From assembly GCA_008638375.1 (NCBI GenBank), contig CM018043.1:38391396-38455395 (forward strand): a stretch of DNA of 64,000 bases. The letters are read 5' to 3'. Within the stretch, counting starts at the first letter, position 1. The number at the start of each line of letters is the position of its first letter. The DNA comes from Nyssa sinensis (lineage: Eukaryota; Streptophyta; Magnoliopsida; Cornales; Nyssaceae). This document shows, one piece after another, positions 21,966 to 33,463 of this stretch. A program made the position numbers and the translations under genes. The notes under the pieces were generated by a model that saw nothing but the letters and a program-made list of their open reading frames with translations, was not told the origin of the DNA and ran no database searches.

Positions 21966-23690
21966 CTACCTTTGAGGCTCGTTTCGAACTTCCCTTTGCT
22001 CCTGTCTTTGCTCAGGCCTCTGCTTTATCCGCTGCTGAGGCTTGTCTTCGTAGGGATTTTGCCTCCCGTCCTGCTTAAGAAACTCCCGGAGACGTCCTTT
22101 CTTTATGAGTTGCTCAATCTCATATCTAAGGGACCTGCATGAGTTAGTCGTATGCCCATGATCTTTGTGGAAATTACAATATTTACTTGTGTCCCGAAGG
22201 TTGGGATCTCCTTTGATGGGTTCTGGCCATCTCAGGTTTTCCCGATCTCGGATCTGCCGAAGTACCTGATTCGGTGTAGTGTTCAGAGGGGTAAAGTTAG
22301 TGAACTCCCTTGGTCCGGAATTGTAAATAGCCTTGGGTGCCGTTCTCTTTTCTGGACTCCCGGCTCTCTTCTTGCTAGGGTCTCTTTTGTGGTCCTCCTT
22401 TTTATGATCCTCCTTCTTCGGATTATCCCTCTGGTTCTGTTCCTTGCCCTTCTGGGATGTGCGGTTGGCTTCTTCCAAGTTGATGTACTTCCTGGCCCGG
22501 TCCATTAGAGCCGTCATGTCGGTAGGAGGGCTTTTGGTCAAGGAATCTCTGAAGCCACCGTGGGCAAGTCTAGCAGTTAAGGCAGCTACAAGGAATCTTG
22601 GGCTGCAGTCAGTGATCTCTGTGAGTTCGGCATTAAAGCGCGCAATGCAGGCTCTGAGGGACTCCTCCTTAGTTTGCTTGACATTTAACAGGAATTCTGA
22701 TCCCCTTCTGAGCCTTCTACTGGTCATAAATTTTTCCAGGAATTGCCTATCGAGCTCATAGAAGCCGGTAATTGAGTTCGGAGGAAGGTGGTGGAACCAT
22801 TTCAGAGCAGTTCCCTTCAAGCTGGTAATGACAGTTCGGCACATAAAAGCATCAGAGGCTCCGTAGAGGGCTATCGTATGCTGGTAGTATGATAGGTGAT
22901 CTCTTGGGTCTCCAGTCCCATCGTATAGGGTGAACTTTGGCACCATGAACTTCCTGGGCCTTTCTTCTGACATAATGGTGTGAGTGAATGGGGTGGCAAG
23001 TCTTCTGAGCAGCCTGGCCAACTTGTCTTGCTCTAGAAAGTTCTGAGCACCTCTCAAAGCTATTGTTCGGTCCATGGATTCGGTAATTTCTTCGATCCTC
23101 CGTGGGTCTCTGAACCAGATCTCTTGTGAACCTTGCCTCACAGCCTCGGCGTCAGGGTAGTCAGGCTAAGCTCGTTCTTCAGATGGAACAGGGTTCCGAA
23201 CTAGCGAGATCGGTGCTGCTTGGGGATGAGGCTCTTGTGGTGCCGGATGTGCTCCCGAAGCCCTTGGAGTCAGGGCTCTAGTAGTGCTTCGGCAGTGGAC
23301 GTCAGGGATGAAGGCTTATGTTCCCCAGCCTGGGGCTGCCGACGGTTGTGGATCTCTCCCAACGTGAGCAACACCCTGGGGTTGCCCAGGCTGGTTAGTT
23401 GGAGCCTGCTCATGAGGCTTTTCATTCTCAGTGGTTATATGGGGTTGCGTTCTTTCAGCAACATTGACCGGCAGGTTAGGAGGACTCGTCCCTTGATTCT
23501 GTGTGAACATTGCCAGAGTTCTAGATATGGCAAGTAGTTGTTCCTGTACCAGTTCGTTGTGCCGTTTGATTGATTCAATCTCTTGTCGCATAGGATCAAC
23601 TGTCGGCCCTCTTGCTCGTGGAACAGGCGGCCGGCGTTGAGAGCTTTGTGGGTTTTGAGCATTCTGTCTCGGCCGGAGATTTGGGGCCAT
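21966..23690 (-). pseudogene. gag: Tat gag region with His-variant zinc knuckle
   Basis: A Pro/Gln-rich N-terminus (MAPNLRPRQNAQNPQSSQRR) precedes a retrotransposon gag domain: KFTLYDGTGDPRDHLSYYQH, then LKGTALKWFHHLPPNSITGF and FLEKFMTSRRLRRGSEFLLN. A Lys/Arg/Glu-rich linker follows. The knuckle is CNFHKDHGHTTNSC, that is C-X2-H-X4-H-X4-C with His in the usual second Cys position, a form familiar from Tat-type gags. The capsid-like role is assembly of the RNA particle. Two in-frame stops (23316, near 23167) separate the N-terminal 125 codons from the gag domain. Confidence 0.88.
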
Positions 23691-23756
23691 GGTTTTCCAG
23701 TGAGGAAAAAGATTAGTTTGTGAATAGAGCACTTGGAGATTAGTCGTTTCCCACAG

Positions 23757-23765
23757 ACAGCACCA
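23757..23765 (-). other. Primer binding site of the Tat element
   Basis: On the minus strand the LTR end GTGCAGCA is followed by TCAGTT and TGGTGCTGTCTGTGGGAA. Tat elements usually show TGGCGCCGTCTGTGGG here, whose start matches the 3' end of tRNA-Asp. The two changes (GC to GT at CpG sites) fit cytosine deamination. Confidence 0.7.
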
Positions 23766-23771
23766 AACTGA

Positions 23772-24400
23772 TGCTGCACTTTTCGGCTCGCAATAAATCT
23801 GGGCTCCAAGACCTGAAGAACACTCAAAAATGGGATCAGAGGACCACCGGATTGGCTCCAGCGGTAGCCGCTCCGATGTTTAAGTAAGTAAACTGAATTG
23901 AAAGACTATACTGAAAGCCAAAGAATGAGCATGAAAAAATAAAGCGTACCTGTAGGGTTTAATTTATAGATTGTGGCCTTCCTAAGTTGATTAGGATTCG
24001 GAGCCGCGAATATAGGGATTTGATCATCGGAGATTGCAGTTACCTTGTGGAATATTGAATCGTAGATAGAGATAATCATAGATAGTAGTTTCCTTGTTGA
24101 AGACTGTTTCCGTGTTAAAGACTGTTTCCTTATTCCCTGTTTGGCAGTTGTTAAGGAAACCATAAGGTCAGAACCATACGGAATACTGAGTGAATATTAC
24201 CCAGAGCATAAGGTCTGGAGGATATGCATATAGGAACGCAGTGGAGGCCGCGCCTGCTCTGTATGACCGAGTTTATTAGTTCTGTAGGATATGTGTATGA
24301 GAATGCCCTGAAGGCTGTGACTGCTCTGTATGACCGAGTTTATCGGTTCTGTAAGCACACGTGTCTCAAGGTGATTGGCGTGTCAGATTGTGGTATATCA
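23772..24400 (-). mobile_element. Tat 5' LTR (~629 bp)
   Basis: Immediately upstream of the PBS. On the plus strand it runs from TGCTGCACTTTTCGG to GGTATATCA, so its sense strand starts TGATATACC and ends AGTGCAGCA (TG...CA). It holds an imperfect direct repeat around TGCTCTGTATGACCGAGTTTAT (about 24255 and 24322). The inner boundary is firm. The outer boundary at 24400 rests only on the TG/CA rule and the change of sequence character, since no second LTR copy is in the window. Confidence 0.6.
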
Positions 24401-24840
24401 ATCACGTATAAAAGATATTAAAGATTCAAGCAGATATAATAGAAGCATTTCTAAAACACATTATTTTCGATAACATAGTTCGAATATCAAATCATAAAGC
24501 AAATAATATAGGGTTGTTCACAAAATGTATAATAACTTATGAATTTCTTAAAAACATGATTCAGATAATTAATTATGGAGTAGATAACATAATAACGAAT
24601 GAAAAAAACACAAGAGAGGGTACATCTGAAATCTAATTTCGAATAATGAATAACACGAGATGGATAACAGACACATATTACACACATCAAAGATTCACAT
24701 AATGAGTCAGAGCACTACGTGGGTAAGTCTCATAAAGAGTCAGAGCGCCGCGTAAGTAAGTCTCATACATGAATTCCACAATGAGTCAGAGTACCATATG
24801 AGTAAGTCTCATCAAAAGTCAGAGCGCCACATGGGTAAAC
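24401..24840 (-). mobile_element. LTR K, left part (interrupted by solo LTR L2)
   Basis: AT-rich sequence that continues after the solo LTR at 30552. The last ~150 bp is a tandem run of GAGTCAGAGCGCCACATGGG/TAAGTCTCAT variants, resumed on the other side of the insertion. No TGTCA-type LTR terminus is found at 24401. The missing terminus is most simply explained if the Tat element inserted into K and the rest of K lies left of the window. Confidence 0.5.
24836..24840 (+). repeat. Target-site duplication TAAAC (left)
   Basis: An identical TAAAC follows the LTR at 30547-30551. Confidence 0.9.
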
Positions 24841-25879
24841 TGTCACATCCCGAACCCTACCCTACGCGGATGTCGAGGACGTGATGCCAGTCAACCGCCA
24901 CGCGACCAACCGAAGGCAATTTCTGAACTTTCCAGTGAATTGCACTCCGACTGTAGGGTCAGATGCAGCGGAATTTAAAACTTTTTTTTTTGTCAAGGGA
25001 ATGCAACTCATGTATTCACCGTAAGGTTATGTATCACACAGAGCAAGTCTAAAATCCAACAACTAACAATTCTAACTTCAGAGCATATCTATAATCCGAC
25101 ATATAACAACAGAGCAGAACTATAATCTCTAGAGTACCGTTTAAATCCATGAGCCATGTCTATATCTAGTACATATCAGTCAAGTCAGTCGCATTACATC
25201 ACTCACCTGATTAAACAGATTCAATCCTCAGTAATCCAGTCTCCACAGATCAGTGCCATCAGATCCAACAGATATCATTCCTGAAAAATGTTAGGGAATG
25301 GGGTGAGCTTCGAAAAGACCAATGAATAACACAGGTTCCCTGTCAAGGGTTTCAAAACCATTTCTTGTTTACAAAGCACAAGGGTAGTTCAGTTGTTTCT
25401 GAAATGGCAGTTTTATAAATCTACTTTAAATGCAGTTTCAGTAGAATGAAGCAGGACTGAACAAAATAAAACCACAGATCAGAACAGACAGAACATAACA
25501 GACCATATCAAGTATAACCGTACAGAACAGAACACAACCGGTTAGGACGGAGCAGAACCGAGCAGAGCAGGACATAACAAATCAGAACAGGATGAAGCAA
25601 AGCACAACAAATCAGAACAGAATAGTAAATGATGCCAATATATCAATCAGAGACAAACATGTCAGAATAGAACGGGTCAGAATAAAACGGGTCGAAATAG
25701 AACAGGTCAGAACGGATCACAATAAAACATAATAGAACGGAACAGAACAGAACATAACAAGTCATAACCGAACAGAACGGAATAGGTCATAGCAAGTCAT
25801 AACCGAACAGAACGGAATAAAACATAACAAATAAGAATAAAACAGAACAGAACATAACAGAACGGAGCTGAAACAATAT

Positions 25880-26225
25880 GTCAACCAGAGATACAGGTAT
25901 ATCATCAACAGAACGGAACAAGACAAAACTGAGTGGAAACAGTATATCAATCAAGGATACATGTATATCATCAACGGAACGGAACAAGACAAAACTGAGT
26001 GGAAACAGTATATCAATCAAGGATACATGTATATCATCAACGGAACGGAACAAGACAAAACTGAGTGGGAACAGTATATCAATCAAGGATACATGTATAT
26101 CATCAACGGAACGGAACAAGACAAAACTGAGTGGAAACAGTATATCAATCAAGGATACATGTATATCATCAACGGAACGGAACAAGACAGAACTGAGCGG
26201 AAACAATACGTCAGTCAAAGATACA
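25880..26225. repeat. 66-bp tandem array (about 5 copies)
   Basis: The period is exactly 66 bp (STERNKTKLSGN plus SISIKDTCIS, 22 codons). Copies are nearly identical, so the array expanded recently. As 66 is a multiple of three and the unit has no stops, long ORFs appear on both strands (127 and 152 codons); they are not evidence of genes. Confidence 0.95.
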
Positions 26226-26319
26226 GGTACATCATCAAAGAACATGATAGATCAGTATTGAGCAGAACAGGACGGGACAGAACAGAACGGAACAGATCGA
26301 AATAGAGCAAACAGGTTAG

Positions 26320-26760
26320 GACGGAACAGATCAAACATAACAAATCAGGACGGATCAGGACGGAACAGATCAGACATAATAAATCAGGACGGATCAGGAC
26401 GGAACAGATCAGACATAACAAATCAGGACAGATCAGGACGGAACAGATCAGACAGATCAAACGGAACAGGTCAGGACAAAACAGATCAAACAGAACAGGT
26501 CAGACAAATCAAACAGAACAGGTCAGGACAGATCAAACAGAACAGGTCAGGACAGATCAAACAGAACAGGTCCGAACAGATCAAACAGAACAGGTCAGGA
26601 TAGATCAAACAGAACAGATCAATTAAAACATCAGAGTAACAGAACAGATCAGTTAAAACATCAGAGTAACAGAACAGATCAGTTAAAACATCAGAGTAAC
26701 AGAACAGATCAGTTAAAACATCAGAGTAACAGAACAGATCAGTAATGAGCAGAGCAGAAC
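26320..26760. repeat. Adjoining tandem arrays with 39-, 24- and 30-bp periods
   Basis: Three arrays follow each other: about 39 bp (GATCAGGACGGAACAGATCA plus GACATAACAAATCAGGACG, 26330-26450), about 24 bp (AAACAGAACAGGTCAGGACA plus GATC, 26480-26610) and exactly 30 bp (AGAACAGATCAGTTAAAACA plus TCAGAGTAAC, 4-5 copies, 26611-26745). All share the short core GGAACAGATC, which suggests stepwise re-amplification of one simple motif. Confidence 0.9.
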
Positions 26761-29700
26761 AGTATAACAGAATAAACAGTACAGTATGCACAAATTAAAC
26801 AGTGCAGTATGCTCATATAGTGCTCAAGACTGAGGTGGTACCAAGAATCAGTTGTTCTTTTTAGAACCAGTTAAAAACAGCGATAGGTTTATTTCAGTAC
26901 AGAACAGAGAAGCCAAACAGAGTAAAAATCATGCATTTGAGTAAGAGCATGAAATCAGTGTATCAGATAAAACAGTACAGTACAGTATTTTAAAATACAG
27001 TAACTAGACAGTGTACTTATACACTAATTCAGGAGTCAGGGTTACTCACAAGATGCAACAGTACAGAACAAAACCAGGACAGACCATACAACGGAACAGG
27101 ACAGACCCGAACTGAACAGGAGAGCAGGACAGTACAAAGTCATGTCACGTGTAATAAATTATAAAAGAGTATGCATTTAAAAACATGCATTTAAACTGTA
27201 TGGCAGATAAAACAGTACAGTGAATCAGAATACAGTAACTAGACGGTGTACTTATACACCAAACCAGAAGTTCCAAGTTACTCACAAACTGTTACGGTTA
27301 TCTCCTTGCACAAACAATCCGATAACCTCCAAGTACGTCAGGCATCTCCATGTATGTCCTAAACAATCATCATCAATTACAGACAGATCAGAATTTATCC
27401 ATTCAGGTCTTATTCTTCATCTTAAGTGTCTATCGGATTACCTAAGATAACCTAGTAGCCTATCGCCCTCTCATCGGGTTTCATCCGGGGCTATTTTATT
27501 CTTAAATTAGGCTTAGCAGTCATCAGGATTATAACCCAAGTCATTTAGACTTCAGTCGTTATCAGTCAGTTACTTATCCAACCTTAGGGGCAAAATGGTA
27601 ATTTTTTCAATCTTATCCCGGACCCTGTCGCGGTCCTCAGAACAGTCTTATATATCTCATATGTAAATTCTTAAGTCCTTTGGACTTCGTTTGGTATCTG
27701 CTTTTGATCATCGGGACACATCGGTCATTTCTCGTTTTATGCATTGACTGTCTCGGAGTCTTATTTAGCCCTTCAGTGTTCATAATTATCCCTATGATAA
27801 TTTATCAGATCAGTTTGACCTTTATTTGACCTTTACTTTGCACTTACTGTGCTCAGGGGTATTTTGGTCATTTTACGTTTTGTAAGATTCTGACTCCGAA
27901 TCATCATTTAATCATGTTTACAGTTTCACCAGTATCTGGGCTTCTATCGGTATCAATTTCGTCCCAATTGGACTTCATTTGGGCTTCATACAGTATCAGG
28001 GGTATTTTGGTAATTTCATGCGTCATATTTTTCAGCACCTCAGTTCATAAAATGGACCTCACCATTAGGTCCAGAGCGTCCAACATAGTTAACTTGGACT
28101 ATCTTTTATGTTTAATTGGCCCTGGGTATCACTAGGGGCAGTTTAGTCATTTTACAGTTTATGTGTCTGTATTTTTCGGGACTTCTGTTCATTAAACGGA
28201 CTTCACCGTTGAGTCCAGAATGCTCGACATAATCAGAATAGCCTGTCTTTTATTTTTATTTGGGCCTGGGTACCCTCAGGGGTAGTACAGTCATTTGTCA
28301 CTTACAGGTTTGTATTTTTCGGTACATAATTTCCTAATTTGGATTGTACCATTGAGTCCAGAATATTTGAAATAGTGAAAATACACTATTTATTTAATTT
28401 ATTTGGACTCCGTTTGACATATTTAATGTCCAGGGGTAAAATCGTAATTTTACCTATTTAATAAAATAATAAAATAATAAATTTATTATTTAATTAAATC
28501 TTCAGGGGCTTAATTGAACAGTTTCTCAGAAATTTGGGCCACTGTATAATTCTTTAAAACAGTTGGGGACAAATCCGTAATTTCAGAAAGTATTTGGGGG
28601 TCAAAACATAATTTCATAAAATTAGGGGTTCAACCCACAGGGTTCAAGGGTTTACCAAGTGAACCGGTTCAAAACACTAAAAAAACCAACCGGTTCTGAC
28701 CTTTCAGAAAACTGGAATTAAATACTCCAGTTAATCCTCAATTGCCCCTTCATCCACGGATAGGTTATGCCCAATCCCAATTTTAATTTGTTACCACCGT
28801 AACCAAACAGGTGGAACTGATTTTTAAAATAAAACAGTTTGCCCCAGAACGGTGCCGTTCCATTAAAACGGTGGCACGGTCATTGGCCGACACGTGTCTG
28901 GGCCAACTCAGTATGACTCGGCCAACTCGGCCGAGTCGACTCCATCTTCCCCAATGCGCAGGGCGCTGTTGCCCTAGTTTCTGGTTCGGTTTTTTCCATT
29001 TTCGTGGAGTTTCAAGTAGGCTTTTCAACTGTTTTTGATTCCAAAGTGTTCCTAGAAGTGATTCCAACAACTTGGCATCGATTTGGTGCCTCAAACCTAC
29101 GGGTGAAGCTCTGTTTAACCCGATTATCGTGAGGGTTTCAGTTCGGTCATACGGTCTCATTTCTCAACCAAAGTCCAAACGGTTTGGTTCTTTGTGACCC
29201 TTAGAACAGGAGCTTCAACTCTCCATTCTAAAATTTCAGTTTGAAAGCCCGTTACAGAATTTGGGTTCCATGGCCGAGACTCACAAGTTCAGTTTTGAGG
29301 GTCTAGACCTAGGTTTCTAGGTCGTGGATCCGTGGTTTTGGCACCTTAGAAAGGTCTAGTTCATGTTTAGACCATCAAGATTCAGTTTTATGGAGGTCAA
29401 ATCAGACCTGCTACAGGGAAGCTCCATCTATGGCGGTTGGGTCTCGGTTTTATGTTTTCTACCCTATTCGACCCTCCCAAATAATTTAGAACAGTTCTAA
29501 AGTCTCACAGTAGTCTATATGTGTAGTTTACACAGATCTAAAACCATCAAAACAGTATCAACTAAAACAGAAAATTTTCTAGTTTAAAAAGAGTTGTACC
29601 TCTTTCAAACAGTAGCTTTCCTTGCCATTCATGGCTCAGTTCCGGATTTTTGGCACTTCAGGTGTGCCTCAGTCAGTCGTGCCTCAGTTCCCCCTTTGTC

Positions 29701-30076
29701 CTTTGGTGCATCTCCATGGATGTACACATACCATGGATACACATGCAGCCTTCCCATGGCAGCCCTCTCCCACTCACTCTCTTTAGCAGATCTCATGCAC
29801 CCATTTCTGATTTCTCCCTCCTCCAATACACATATGGAGACTTGTAATGCAAATTTTCTTCTTCAATACATCTCCCAACCTCATGATAAATCTGCATGTT
29901 TTTTGGTTGGAGGAGAGGTCATTATGGCTGAAGTAGGGTGATGATGAGCTAGGGAGCATAGGGGTGATGCAAGGGTGTGGTGTTGCATCGATGGCCATTG
30001 GCCAGTTTTGGTGGCAGATTAGGATAATTCAGTATTATATACATTTCTGTTGTATATATGGACACAAAGATAATAG

Positions 30077-30150
30077 TAGTCCAGTTGGTAATTTTTGGAT
30101 GAGGTTTCTTTTCACTCAAAGGTCAAGGGTTCAATTCCCTTGGCCTCCCA
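30077..30150 (+). repeat. tRNA-like module in solo LTR L2
   Basis: TAGTCCAGTTGGTAA (A-box-like, 30077-30091) and GGGTTCAATTCCC (B-box-like, 30127-30139), followed by TTGGCCTCCC. It is antisense to the LTR. No full cloverleaf can be drawn. Confidence 0.5.
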
Positions 30151-31830
30151 TTTGGCCATTTTTTCCATATTTTCGGTTAAGGCCACGTTTGGTTGCGCAG
30201 TAATTCAGTTTCAGTGTTTCCTTCGTAACTTTCATTCCGGAATTCATTTTTCGACGCGGTTTGTTCCGGGAGTTTCATATTTCAGTTATCTTCAGTGTCA
30301 GGGGTTCCGTGTCATTTATTAATCATTCGAGATTTCCCGGGTTAGCTAATTCGGGTTCCGTTAGTATTAAAACGGCATTATTTCACCGAATTAATCAGTA
30401 ATTTGGGTTCGGGTATTATACCCTCTTTCTCCAGACATACTTAATTATTTCATCGGTCTATCATCACCGTCGGGATTATGATTAATTCCCTTTATCGTCT
30501 AGTAATTCGGTTCTAGTCATTAATTATACCGGTTCGAGGTGTTACATAAACCTCGTGTAATCACAAGAATCAAGTCAGAGTGCCATGTGGGTAAGTCTCA
30601 TAAAGTGTCAGAGCGCCACATGGGTAGGCCTTGGGACAAATACAAGAAATCGAGTCAGAGAACCATGTGGGTAAGTCTCATCAAGAGTTGGAGCGCCATA
30701 TGGGTAGGCCTCAAACAGACATATGATCAGATTCAAAACAAGTATATTTCAGCTTGCATAGTCAAAACTAGATCACGTAAATCATTTTTCTCATCAAAGG
30801 GGTGCCATGGTTTATAGACATTTTTTAGATCAATACACATGAATGCCAATTTAAAATCTAGGCATGAATAATATCGTTTTCAAATATTTCACCAAGTACC
30901 GATAAACATTTGAACAGGTATAAAAATCATAAGATAGGCATTTAAACAATATATAAAACACTTAGACATTTTTTCCAAATAGGAGATAAACATCACTAAT
31001 TCAAAATGCAAGATTTCTTGTAAAATAAATCAAGTATCTTTCAAATAGAAGGTAAAATACCACTGCTTCAAGATGTTAGATTACTCACCGAAATAAATTT
31101 AGCATTTTGAACAGGAGATAAAAGCACTGATCCAGGGTATGGAATTACTCACAAAAATAGGTTATGCATTTTTCATATAGAAGATAAAATATCGTTACTT
31201 CAGGGTATATGGTTACTCACCTCAAACTTTTAGTCAGCTATGCTAATCCCTTTTCCTTTGTCTTTAGTTCCTAGATCATAAGGCAATATAAATAACTATG
31301 CATTAGAACATAACTGAGGCATTACTATCGGGCACTTATTATTTTTGTAACTAAATCTCCCTTAACGAATTTTATTCGTTGGTCTAGTAGCCTTAGACTT
31401 TAGGTTAGGTCCCACCCTTTTTTCCTAAATTCATTTTATAGCCAAATTAATGCTCGGGACATAATGGGTATTACTTTATTTGTTGTTTTATATTTTTTTG
31501 AAATTTATTTAGGCTTGATGGACCTCACCACCGAGTCCAGAACGTCCAAAACAGTTAAGATAGATTACCTTTTATATTTAATTGGCTTCGAGTATCATTA
31601 GAGGTAAAATGATATTTTATATTTTACATGTCTAAATTTTTAGGACTTAATTTCACAAATCGGACTCTGCCGTTGAGTTCGGAATGCCTAAAAACGTTGG
31701 GTTACACTATTTTTTTTATTTTATTTGGGCATCGGGAACATTTTACTAAATTAAATTAATTAAATTATTTTATTTTATTTTATTTTATATATATATATAT
31801 ATATTAAACTAATATTGTTCACATGTGTGA

Positions 31831-31905
31831 AGTTGGCACAGTGGCCACACGCTTGGCTTTATGACCATCACACGCGCACAGGTCAAGGGTTCAAAACTTG
31901 GGGAT
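31831..31905 (+). repeat. tRNA-like module 1 in LTR K
   Basis: TTGGCACAGTGGCCA (A-box-like, 31833-31847) and GGTTCAAAAC (31888-31897), near-identical in layout to the block in LTR J and at a similar distance (about 1.6 kb) from the LTR start. Antisense to the LTR. Confidence 0.5.
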
Positions 31906-33149
31906 TGCGGCTCTTCTTGTTTTTCTGATTTTTCATTAGCCGAACAGCGGACAAGGGTCTAAATAGGGATAAGATATCCCTGTTCTGCGTGAGTTTATCA
32001 AATTAATCTCCTAACCTCGTAGCCAAACATACCCTTTCCACTTTAAGTTAAATCTCACAGCCCCTAAACGACGTAGTTTCACTTAACTGTGTGTGCGCCT
32101 GGGCGGGTTTTGACCCGAACTTGAAACCGACACGACTTACTACTGTTCATCTTCTCCACTTCTCTGGCGAGGGTTCCGGTGTCCTTCTCTGGCGCTGGTG
32201 ACTGTTGCTAGTTGAATTCCAGCCACTGTTCAACGTGGTCTGATTCTGTTTTTCATGAGGATTCCATATCCACCATCCAATTTCAATTTTACCTTACCAT
32301 CGCTGTCGAAATAGGAAAACTCAATGGGCTTCTAGCAAGACCCGCTTTTTCGACGAGCTTACTTTTCTTCTATTTTGAAGGGTTCTATTCACTGGTTTGG
32401 CCCTAAGTTTTTACCACAACTTCCTGGAAGTATGGGGAACACTTTCCCGATCCTAAAACCTCACAAATCAAGTTTATTTTAGGTTTTTCAACTTTTTCCT
32501 TCTTTACTGTTACTTACTATTTCTCATTGGTTCCTCAACCATTTTTGATGATTCAACTTGCAAAATGCTCCCCTTTTTATGCTCTTTTAGGCCATGTATT
32601 TATTTTAAAGCTTAAACCAAGCTAGGTAAAAACTATGAAATTCCCTAGTTTCGGGTTCTAGCGTTCTTAGGGTTTCTTAAGCCAATTTTGTGCCCTTTCC
32701 TTCTATTTTTCATCCTCTTTCATTTTCATGTGCATGCATGTTATTAAGACACTAAAACCGTAGCTAAAAGTAAAAGGATTTTAGAGAGAGAAATTACCTT
32801 TCTCTCTTGATTCTCTCTCTTCCTCTTCTTCTCTTCTCTAGGTTTGGTTTTCCAAACTTGGTTGGTGATCTCCCTCAAGTTGGGATAGCCATGCATGCAG
32901 TCTTTTTCCTCTTCTTCTTTTTCTTCTTATTATTCTTCTTCTTCTCTCATTCTCTTTCTCTCTTTCTCTTTAGTTGCACATCACATGCACACACTCACCA
33001 TTTTGTCCCTCTTATACACAATATACATATATATTCATATATAATATTATGGGTGAGGTGTTGCATGTGTCCTGATTGGTTGTGATGGGTGGTGCAATGG
33101 GATTTAATATTGTATATACATATATCTTATGAGATATATAACACAAAAG

Positions 33150-33228
33150 TTCTTGTAGCCCAGCTGGTTTACTTTTTGGGTATAAATTTTTTCCTATTTT
33201 GGTCTTGCGTTCAAGTCCCTTGGCCAAT
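33150..33228 (+). repeat. tRNA-like module 2 in LTR K
   Basis: TAGCCCAGCTGGTTT (A-box-like, 33156-33170) and GCGTTCAAGTCCC (B-box-like, 33207-33219), then TTGGCC. It resembles the block at 30077 in LTR L2. Confidence 0.5.
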
Positions 33229-33463
33229 ACTTTTGGCCTTTTTTTTTTCAATTTTTTTCTTCTTATACCTTGTTTGGCATTTGGCATATTTTATCCCATT
33301 CTCCCTTTTTGCTTTGTTTTTTTATTTTTTTCTTCTCGTGTACTTGTATTCTTTGTAGTCTTTATTATCTTGGTTTAATTTTTCATAATTTTCATTTTGC
33401 TTCATAAAGTCTCTAATATTAAATTAGTGACTTAATTCCCAATAATTGGATTGGGGTGTTATA

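Larger units (their letters stand above)
17983..23690 (-). pseudogene. gag-pol: Tat-lineage Ty3/gypsy gag-pol polyprotein (decayed)
   Basis: One long minus-strand reading unit from the ATG at 23690 (ATGGCCCC after the PBS) to the TAA at 17983-17985. Domain order is gag, protease, RT, RNase H, second RNase H, integrase, as in Ty3/gypsy Tat elements. Gag through the RT palm keep one frame; a one-base loss near 20595 (just after GLKNAGA) shifts to a second frame kept to the end. Stops include TAA at 23316, TAG near 23167, TAG at 21966 and near 21850, and TGA at about 18977 and 18514 (both sites fit an original CGA Arg codon). The element therefore cannot make its proteins but is close to intact in layout. 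The 3' LTR is outside the window or lost. Confidence 0.93.
24841..30546 (-). mobile_element. 5.7-kb solo LTR L2, target duplication TAAAC
   Basis: On the plus strand it runs from TGTCACATCCCGAACCC to GGTTCGAGGTGTTACA, with perfect 5-bp duplications. No gag-pol, PBS or second LTR is present, so a solo LTR of unusual length is likely. Reading in LTR sense (right to left): tRNA-like block near 30100, reiterated module in at least six copies (about 27600-28400), a duplicated segment with donor-like GTGAGTAAC (27290 and 27046), large tandem arrays (25500-26800), acceptor-like TTTTTCAG at 25281, and the terminus. It inserted inside a short tandem repeat of LTR K. Confidence 0.9.
30552..33463 (-). 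mobile_element. LTR K, right part, sense-strand start at 33463
   Basis: It resumes the CAGAGCGCCACATGGGTAGG-type tandem units, then shows three imperfect ~65-bp repeats each with TTACTCAC (donor-like on the minus strand; 31086, 31147, 31213), two copies of the reiterated module (about 31520, 31675), the motif AAACGACGTAGTTT (32065), a tRNA-like block, and ends GGATTGGGGTGTTATA, which is the decayed reverse complement of TGTAACACCCC. No coding sequence is present. No target duplication can be shown. Confidence 0.6.

Noticed and set aside
22152..23537. Plus-strand ORFs opposite the Tat gag
   Set aside because: Shadows of the minus-strand gag frame. The minus strand carries the gag domain and zinc knuckle.
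25787..26305. Repeat-peptide proteins on both strands of the 66-bp array
   Set aside because: A stop-free unit with a period divisible by three gives such frames automatically. It lies in the putative intron of a solo LTR and has no start or promoter context.
29594..29941. 115-codon plus-strand ORF in solo LTR L2
   Set aside because: It lies in an LTR, antisense to it, with no recognisable motif. The length is within what is expected by chance in 64 kb.
30077..33228. Functional tRNA genes
   Set aside because: A- and B-box matches exist but no acceptor stem, anticodon arm or cloverleaf can be drawn. They are tRNA-derived remnants.
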